This document shows, piece by piece, positions 5,248 through 9,943 of a stretch of DNA of 9,943 nucleotides. The notes beneath the pieces were generated by a model. The model did not search any database. It saw only the letters and a program-made list of their open reading frames with translations, and had not been told where the DNA came from. The position numbers were made by a program, and so were the translations under genes. Source of the stretch: an uncultured Fibrobacter sp. (GTDB taxonomy: Bacteria > Fibrobacterota > Fibrobacteria > Fibrobacterales > Fibrobacteraceae); contig CALATK010000073.1 of NCBI GenBank assembly GCA_937891805.1, positions 1 through 9,943 on the forward strand, in the 5' to 3' direction. Each line of letters opens with the position of its first letter. The first letter of the stretch is position 1.

Positions 5248-6833
5248 TATTCCTTCCCCACAGTTTTGCTATTCAACATGGCCCCCGCCTGTTCCACCTC
5301 GCCGCTGGCTTCCAACAGGCCAAGCCAGGCGATAACCGCATCGTAATGGGCCTTCAAGTCAGCCACCTGGAGACGCGACAATGCAAGTTCTGCATCCACC
5401 ACGTCCAGGCCCGTAGCAAGGCCGGACTCGTAGGCCAGTTTTTGGCTGCGGAGGGCCTCGTCCGCAAGTTCACGGGTTTTCTTCAGGCTCTCCAGACGGC
5501 CCTTGGCATGCTCCAGCTCACGCCAGCGCTTTTCCACCAAAAGGCCGATGTTATCCAGGGTCTGCTCTTCCATACTGGCCAGGGAGCGGTCCATGGCCTT
5601 GGCGTTTGCCACCTTGGAGCGGGTCTCGCCACCCTTGAACAAATCCCACTGTGCCTTGGCACCTACGGCCCATTCCGGCTCCAGAATGGTCAGATCCTTG
5701 GTGTAGAGTTCCTTGTAGGCAAAAAGCGCTACCGTCGGGAAATAGTCCGCACGGGCGGCACTCACCGCATCCTGGCTGCGCTTGCGCTCCGTACGGAGCT
5801 GTCTCAGTCCCGGATGGTTTTCCCGGGCCTTCTGCTTGATTTCTTCCATGGTCCGAACACTTTCCGGAGCTTCCACCGGTGTAACCGCCGTAATGTTCGT
5901 GTCCGTATGGAGCAGGCTTGCAAGAGCCATCCGGGCAAGGGACTGGTCCCGCAGGGCGTCGTCGTAGGCGTTTTCCGCTTCGGCCAGCGCCACTTCGGCG
6001 CGGAGCCTTTCCGCCTTGCTGATCTGGCCGCTGGCCTCCAGCTTCTTGGAGCGCTCCAGGTGTTCTTCCAGATTCTTCTTGGTGTTCTCCCGCATCACCG
6101 CCAGTTCTTCGGCCAGCCTAAGAGTAAAGTACTTGGTGGCCACATCCATCAAGATGGCATTTTGCGCCATGTCGAAGGCAGCCTTCTTGGCGTTTACGTT
6201 CTCCTTGGCGGCATCGTAGGCGGAATAAATCTTGAGACCCGTAAAAATGGGCCAGATGGCTGTAAGCCGAGCATTAAAGAACAGTTCGTCCTGAACCTTC
6301 ATCCGGAATTCGGCATCGTCAATCTGGGACTTTGCCGCATCCATCTGCTGTTGGGTGGCGGCGGCGTACTCGTCGGCCTTCTGCTGGGCGATTTCCTGGG
6401 CGGTTCCTCCGAGCCTACTTTTGGCGAAAGCATCTGCCTGGGCTTCGGACAACCCCTGAGCCAATGCTCCGTTATAGGCCTGGGCATACCCTGCACTGGC
6501 CTGGTTATAGGCGTCTATGTAAGCCTTGGAATAGGCTGCAGCCGGAGCCACCGTAGATAGCCCGCCGGCAATACCGCTCAAGGCCTGCTGAATTTCACCT
6601 AAATCGATATAGATGGGGTCGTTAATTCTCGTAACGCCTGCGCTCAGGCTTACCGTAGGCATAAAACGGGAACGGGCCTCGCCCTGGGCGCTTTCGGCCA
6701 TTTCCACCTTGGCCTTTTCGGCCTTGATTTGTGCGTTACCGGACTTGGCCATTGAAAGCGCGTCTTGCAGGGTGATAGGCGCCGACCACGCCAGCGCCGC
6801 CCCAAACAGAATGCACAAAACACAACGCTCCAT
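5247..6833 (-). CDS. TolC-family outer-membrane efflux protein with a large loop insertion
   Basis: The protein has 528 residues. A short signal peptide (about 1-18, ending AWSA before PITL) targets it across the inner membrane. The body shows the duplicated TolC plan. Half 1 runs from about 20 to 310 and half 2 from about 325 to 515. Equivalent strands are RFMPTVSLSAG (56-66) and DYFPTVALFAY (363-373), and equivalent re-entrant strands end in WPIFTGLK (194-201) and WDLFKGGETR (396-405). Long alpha-helical periplasmic segments flank each pair. The loop between the strands is about 15 residues in half 2 but nearly 120 in half 1 (about 67-185); this insert is rich in Ala, Gln and Tyr. The gene starts the exporter operon. 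ATG 6833 has only a weak GGGG ribosome-binding site and is embedded in an inverted repeat. Confidence 0.92.
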   Translation of the reverse strand: MERCVLCILFGAALAWSAPITLQDALSMAKSGNAQIKAEKAKVEMAESAQGEARSRFMPTVSLSAGVTRINDPIYIDLGEIQQALSGIAGGLSTVAPAAAYSKAYIDAYNQASAGYAQAYNGALAQGLSEAQADAFAKSRLGGTAQEIAQQKADEYAAATQQQMDAAKSQIDDAEFRMKVQDELFFNARLTAIWPIFTGLKIYSAYDAAKENVNAKKAAFDMAQNAILMDVATKYFTLRLAEELAVMRENTKKNLEEHLERSKKLEASGQISKAERLRAEVALAEAENAYDDALRDQSLARMALASLLHTDTNITAVTPVEAPESVRTMEEIKQKARENHPGLRQLRTERKRSQDAVSAARADYFPTVALFAYKELYTKDLTILEPEWAVGAKAQWDLFKGGETRSKVANAKAMDRSLASMEEQTLDNIGLLVEKRWRELEHAKGRLESLKKTRELADEALRSQKLAYESGLATGLDVVDAELALSRLQVADLKAHYDAVIAWLGLLEASGEVEQAGAMLNSKTVGKE

Positions 6834-6865
6834 AGCCCCAAAAGATACAAAATTCGGAGCTATGG
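6830..6865. promoter_or_regulatory. Inverted repeat enclosing the TolC start codon
   Basis: CCATAGCCCC (6830-6839) faces GGAGCTATGG (6856-6865) across a 16-base spacer. Nine of ten positions are complementary and the tenth can form a G-U wobble in RNA. In a minus-strand transcript the 3' arm would contain both the weak GGGG Shine-Dalgarno and the AUG of the TolC gene, so folding would hide the start. As DNA, it could instead be an operator. The spacer holds TATCTT (6847-6842), a possible -10, preceded by ATTTTG. If that is the promoter, the transcript would be nearly leaderless and the hairpin would not form. The rest of the 96-base gap (to 6929) has only a weak TTGTAA/TTACAA inverted repeat and no clear terminator. 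Confidence 0.5.
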
Positions 6866-6929
6866 ATTCTTACAGAATTGTTTCTTGTAAAAGTTTAGTG
6901 TATTACAATTGTGGCTTTGGATTCACCGC

Positions 6930-8549
6930 TTACTTTCCTACAGTGGGTTCGGCGGCCTTCCAGGCAGAAGCCTCGTAACCCATGGTAGAGTAGTCGGTGC
7001 GCTGCAGGCTCTTGCCGTAACCATCAGCCTCTTCCAGTCCCTTCCAGGTATCGGAATAGAGCGTGGCGTCGGACCAGTCGTAGTACCACTGGACTACAGA
7101 TGTTAATGTCGGATCGGTCTCGCTGTACACAGCATCATCAAAATCGAAGGGTTCTTTTATCGCAACCGTTTCACCGCGGTTCGAAAGCTTGCCCTTATAG
7201 AGGCAAATCTGCACATCGCTTGCAATCTTGTAATCGGTGCGAATGGCGCCCGTATCCTTCACCAGGGAATCAGAAAGCAGCAGCACCCTGCCACCTGCAG
7301 GCACGATAGTTCCCGATGAGAACTCCATGTTGATGCCCTCTACCTTCCAGCCCTTGCTCTTGGAAGCCTTGGTCACATAAAGGTTCACCGCCGTATCGGC
7401 CTTGTTCACAATCTCCATGAACTCGAAGGGCACCACTGCACCGCTTTCCATGGGGTGGTAGTAAATTTCGTCGATAAAGAGAGGTCCCACTTTCAGGGCT
7501 TCGTTTGCAGCCCCCTTGGTGGCCTTTTTCATGGCGCCCTGGGCCGTAGAGCCATCACTCACATCTATGATACCGCTACTCAGGTTACTGGCCGCCAGGA
7601 GCAGGCTAGATTCGCCACCGGTCTTTTTGCCGCCCACCGTTTCGTACAAGTAGTAAGAACCACCCTTGGGATTCAAGATGATTTGTTCGCCGAACACGGA
7701 CTCATCATCAGCAGGGAGCACCAGGTATCCCTTGGCAGGAACTGTTCCCTTCTTGATGGTCCATGATGCATTCTTGTACTTGGATTCAAAAATCCAGCCA
7801 GTCACATCAACTTCTTTGTCGCCGGAATTGTAAAGTTCCACCCAGCCGTTATCCGTTCCCAGCACAAAGGGCTGGATTTCGTTCAAGCGAACCGTAATGG
7901 GTTCAACATATTCGTCAGCAGCACCGGGGTTACCCCACTCCTTTTTGCTTGCAGCCCAGGCACTAGCCTGGCTGGGGTTTCCGCCCACGAACACGAGGCT
8001 GCTGCCGTTACCGTCGGCAAGGCTCGGCCAAGGCGGCTCCTTGCTGAAGGCACAGCTCACGTCGCCAGCACCCGTCAGTTTCACATCGATAACGTCGCCT
8101 TCGTTAGAAAGCTTGGCAATGGAATCGGTCTTTATGTCCTTTTCCCAGGGGCCAAACAGACGGCCCGCAAAATCCGGATAGGTCTTCTTGAACAGGTCGG
8201 GGTCGTTGGTCACCACGATGTATTCGTTGGTATCCAAAGGTTCCGCAGGGAAATAATAAGTCACCGCCCCGTCCAGATGGAGGTTAAAGTACTGCATGTC
8301 GCTCATGGCAGACCCGCCGATAATTTTCAGTTCCACCCATTCAAGAGCTGAATTTTCGGGAGCGTTGTACATGACTTCGGTAATCATCACGTAGGCGCCA
8401 CCCGCCTCGGTGGAATTCTGGTCGTAGCCACTGTCTTCACCTTTCGGGTCGTCGCCGCTACTAGAAGAACTGTCGGAACAAGCCGAAAACAAGCCAGCCA
8501 TGGCAAAGGTTGCCACCGCACCTACTATAGACCATTTTTTCGAGAGCAT
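6930..8549 (-). CDS. Lipoprotein with three lamin-tail-domain-like repeats
   Basis: The protein has 539 residues from ATG 8549, chosen because AAAGGAGG sits four bases upstream; longer in-frame starts (TTG 8570, ATG 8564) lie on or before that site. A lipoprotein signal ends in GLFSAC with Cys24 as the lipidated residue, followed by a flexible SDSSSSSGDD tether. Three lamin-tail-like units follow. They begin at about 54 (MITEVMYNAP...EWVEL), 220 (VRLNEIQPF...GWVEL) and 357 (LFIDEIYYHP...EFMEI). Units 1 and 3 end in paired ADGxGxSL (about 178-185 and 508-515) and SAWxA motifs, and unit 1 closes with GNPGAADE. Such domains are beta-sandwiches found on bacterial surface or secreted proteins, presumably binding or structural. 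No enzyme motif is seen. It lies 96 nt upstream of the exporter operon in the same orientation; a functional link is only possible. Confidence 0.85.
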   Translation of the reverse strand: MLSKKWSIVGAVATFAMAGLFSACSDSSSSSGDDPKGEDSGYDQNSTEAGGAYVMITEVMYNAPENSALEWVELKIIGGSAMSDMQYFNLHLDGAVTYYFPAEPLDTNEYIVVTNDPDLFKKTYPDFAGRLFGPWEKDIKTDSIAKLSNEGDVIDVKLTGAGDVSCAFSKEPPWPSLADGNGSSLVFVGGNPSQASAWAASKKEWGNPGAADEYVEPITVRLNEIQPFVLGTDNGWVELYNSGDKEVDVTGWIFESKYKNASWTIKKGTVPAKGYLVLPADDESVFGEQIILNPKGGSYYLYETVGGKKTGGESSLLLAASNLSSGIIDVSDGSTAQGAMKKATKGAANEALKVGPLFIDEIYYHPMESGAVVPFEFMEIVNKADTAVNLYVTKASKSKGWKVEGINMEFSSGTIVPAGGRVLLLSDSLVKDTGAIRTDYKIASDVQICLYKGKLSNRGETVAIKEPFDFDDAVYSETDPTLTSVVQWYYDWSDATLYSDTWKGLEEADGYGKSLQRTDYSTMGYEASAWKAAEPTVGK

Positions 8550-8553
8550 AGAG

Positions 8554-8561
8554 CCTCCTTT
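8554..8561 (-). promoter_or_regulatory. Strong RBS setting the start of the lamin-tail lipoprotein
   Basis: Minus-strand AAAGGAGG (8561-8554) lies four bases before ATG 8549. It is a near-perfect Shine-Dalgarno and rules against the upstream in-frame TTG and ATG codons. Confidence 0.8.
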
Positions 8562-8566
8562 CATTG

Positions 8567-8586
8567 ACAAAAAATAACTTTTTTGT
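8567..8586. repeat. A/T-only inverted repeat ACAAAAAA-TAAC-TTTTTTGT
   Basis: An 8-bp perfect inverted repeat with a 4-base loop lies in the 66-base gap between the AT-rich lipoprotein gene (end 8616) and the lamin-tail gene. The stem is all A/T apart from one C-G pair, so it is a weak terminator at best. It might instead be a bent A-tract or UP-like element upstream of the strong RBS. A TTGAAA string lies further upstream, but no matching -10 was found. Confidence 0.5.
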
Positions 8587-8615
8587 TTTCCCGAAATAAA
8601 ACATTTTCAACCGTT

Positions 8616-9500
8616 CTAAGGTTTATAATACGCATAGGGCACCCAGTCAACACCTATATGTATCCAATCCGATATATTGCGGTGGGGGTATTCAATTTCT
8701 TCCCCATCGTAATAACTTTGATAAAAGTCAACTTCTCCTTTTATGTAATCTTCACGTTGCCTAAACAATGGATACATGCCGTCACAAAAAAGACATGCAT
8801 TTAGGCACACCTGTAAAAGAGAATCCGAAACAACCATGGAATCTTTCGTAAAATAGCAATAATCCAAAATCAATTCTATTTTTTCATGATTCAAAGTAAA
8901 GCCTCCGTCCTCATAAGACATGCTGTCCATCACTTCCGGCAGGAACATCTTATAAACGAAATGAACAATGTTTTTTTCGGAGTCCTCTATTTCAACATCA
9001 ACTACACCTGAAGAATCCGCTAAAATCAACAAGTTGTCTTCCATAGCTTTTTCCGTTCCCTTAAGCATATCCATATCGTCAAAAAATACTATAGAATTTT
9101 CATAATGGAGTGGGAAATCATTCCTTCCAGAATACGACCTGTCAGAAGCATAAGACAATATTCCATGCGTAGAATCATTCCTCGTTCTCACTTTCACATT
9201 TGAAAAATCCATAGTTCCATTGTGATATGTATGAACCGACCCAGAAGACCCATCTGGTCTATGGCTTACATTACTCGTAGAAGTTACCAACCCCAATGCT
9301 GCTAAACCACACTCATAATTTCCAGATCCCCTATAGTAGCATTTTTCTGAAAGAACCAGCTTCTGCCCATTGGTAAATAGAAAGGGACCCTCAATATCAA
9401 CGTCATATTCGCGAACGTCAAAACCCGCATTAGAACTCGGTCCAAACCCACAAGACGAAAAAAAGAGTGCCAATAAAGTCATAACAAGCAATAATTTCAT
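8616..9500 (-). CDS. Cysteine-rich lipoprotein of unknown function, paralogue of the adjacent upstream gene
   Basis: The protein has 294 residues from ATG 9500 (AAGG six bases upstream). It has a short hydrophobic signal (residues 3-14) and a lipobox FFSSC with Cys17 as the lipidated residue, followed by a GFGPSSNAG tether. Mature cysteines are at 54, 64, 215, 232, 236 and 239, the last three forming CLNACLFC. The remainder is rich in Asp, Ser, Tyr and Phe and looks beta-rich. No known domain is recognised. The segment at about 162-187 (DSSGVVDVEIED...IVHFVYKM) aligns with the start of the partial gene upstream, with 10 of 26 residues identical by my hand alignment. The start overlaps that gene's stop by 4 nt (ATGA), so the two are translationally coupled. 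The gene is clearly more AT-rich than those to its left. It is probably attached to the outer membrane; its role is unknown. Confidence 0.82.
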   Translation of the reverse strand: MKLLLVMTLLALFFSSCGFGPSSNAGFDVREYDVDIEGPFLFTNGQKLVLSEKCYYRGSGNYECGLAALGLVTSTSNVSHRPDGSSGSVHTYHNGTMDFSNVKVRTRNDSTHGILSYASDRSYSGRNDFPLHYENSIVFFDDMDMLKGTEKAMEDNLLILADSSGVVDVEIEDSEKNIVHFVYKMFLPEVMDSMSYEDGGFTLNHEKIELILDYCYFTKDSMVVSDSLLQVCLNACLFCDGMYPLFRQREDYIKGEVDFYQSYYDGEEIEYPHRNISDWIHIGVDWVPYAYYKP

Positions 9501-9943
9501 AGGCCGCCTTTATTATAAAAAAAAACTCTATTGCCTTGAGAATAGAAATGAATGTATTGGCCATATACAAGTGATGTTCTTTGGGCTGGCCCCTCACCTT
9601 CGTCATACGAATAGCTCTTTTCTTTATTTAGGCGCCCCCCATACCGAGGAGGGGATTGAACAAAAGGAAGAAAGGAACCATAAACTCTATCAGATTGTGC
9701 TGCGCATTTTTTTAGAATTGAAACAGGGATAAATTCGCTTTCACTGGTAGAATCAGAAATTATATTTTCATAAAAACAAGAATCATTTATAAACGAAAAA
9801 AAAGGATTGTCCTTTTTCAAGGCAACGCCCTCATCATTCCAAACAATATAATCCTTGGAACGATGCACTTGCATTTGATAATTTATATGTACATGTTTTC
9901 TTGCGGCATCAACCAATTCAAACTCCACGACACCGTCATCATC
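9497..9943 (-). CDS. C-terminal part of a paralogous lipoprotein-family protein (5' end outside window)
   Basis: The frame is open at the right edge and gives 148 residues ending at TGA 9499-9497. A GTG at 9928 is in frame, but five further sense codons precede it and no ribosome-binding site is seen, so this is the 3' part of a larger gene. The peptide begins DDDGVVEFELVDAARK and continues VHINYQMQV, matching DSSGVVDVEIED...IVHFVYKM of the next gene. A second possible match is INDSCFYEN against ILDYCYFTK. The end is Tyr/Gly-rich (YGQYIHFYSQ). It is AT-rich like its neighbour. By analogy it is probably an exported lipoprotein, but the signal region is not in the window. Function unknown. Confidence 0.75.
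   Translation of the reverse strand, partial: DDDGVVEFELVDAARKHVHINYQMQVHRSKDYIVWNDEGVALKKDNPFFSFINDSCFYENIISDSTSESEFIPVSILKKCAAQSDRVYGSFLPFVQSPPRYGGRLNKEKSYSYDEGEGPAQRTSLVYGQYIHFYSQGNRVFFYNKGGL

Noticed and set aside
4240..5346. Long plus-strand open frame of 368 codons
   Set aside because: It is antisense to the well-supported HlyD-family gene. Its His/Gly/Leu-rich peptide has no domain, and GC-biased codons opposite keep the frame open.
5226..6560. Long plus-strand open frame of 444 codons
   Set aside because: It is antisense to the TolC-family gene, whose signal peptide and duplicated motifs are clear. The peptide shows no recognisable fold and no convincing start region.
6885..6908. 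TTGTAA...TTACAA inverted repeat after the lamin-tail gene as a terminator
   Set aside because: The stem is 6 A/T-rich base pairs with a 12-base loop and no following T-run; it is too weak to call.
8550..8570. N-terminal extension of the lamin-tail lipoprotein (TTG 8570 or ATG 8564)
   Set aside because: These codons fall on or before the strong AAAGGAGG site, which serves ATG 8549 and gives a normal lipoprotein signal length.

Overview
The window looks like a piece of a Fibrobacter-type genome (phylum Fibrobacterota). The main clues are lipoproteins with a lipobox followed by a serine/aspartate-rich tether (CSDSSSSSGDD), a lamin-tail-domain lipoprotein, and intergenic DNA filled with heptamer tandem repeats of a kind I recall from Fibrobacter and related genomes. 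This is inference from style, not from a marker gene. No rRNA, tRNA, CRISPR array or transposase is visible.

Layout. Bases 3-314 (+) carry the disordered acidic C-terminal tail of a gene that starts outside the window. Everything else is on the minus strand. A two-gene unit (1348 to 342) encodes a YugP-type membrane zinc metallopeptidase and a 94-residue CxxC/coiled-coil protein, ending in a candidate intrinsic terminator. A gene-free stretch (1349-1721) holds three different 7-bp-periodic tandem arrays plus a perfect palindrome. The last array runs over the stop codon of the next gene.

From 6833 to 1722 lies a tightly packed four-gene exporter operon: TolC-family outer-membrane channel, HlyD/YbhG-type membrane fusion protein, and two ABC-2-type permeases. 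Junctions are a TAATG overlap, a 21-nt gap and an 8-nt overlap. The parts form a plausible inner-membrane to outer-membrane efflux conduit, but no ATPase is encoded here. Upstream, at 8549-6930, is a lipoprotein with three lamin-tail-like repeats.

The right end (8571-9943) is visibly more AT-rich. It carries two 4-nt-overlapping genes, a cysteine-rich lipoprotein and the C-terminal part of another protein. The two are recognisably paralogous to each other, which suggests a tandem duplication of a lineage-specific lipoprotein family.

The observations most worth checking are the mosaic of heptamer arrays with a G-rich array at the end of the exporter operon, the missing ATPase, the roughly 100-residue insertion in the TolC channel, the inverted repeat around the tolC start, and the paralogous lipoprotein pair.
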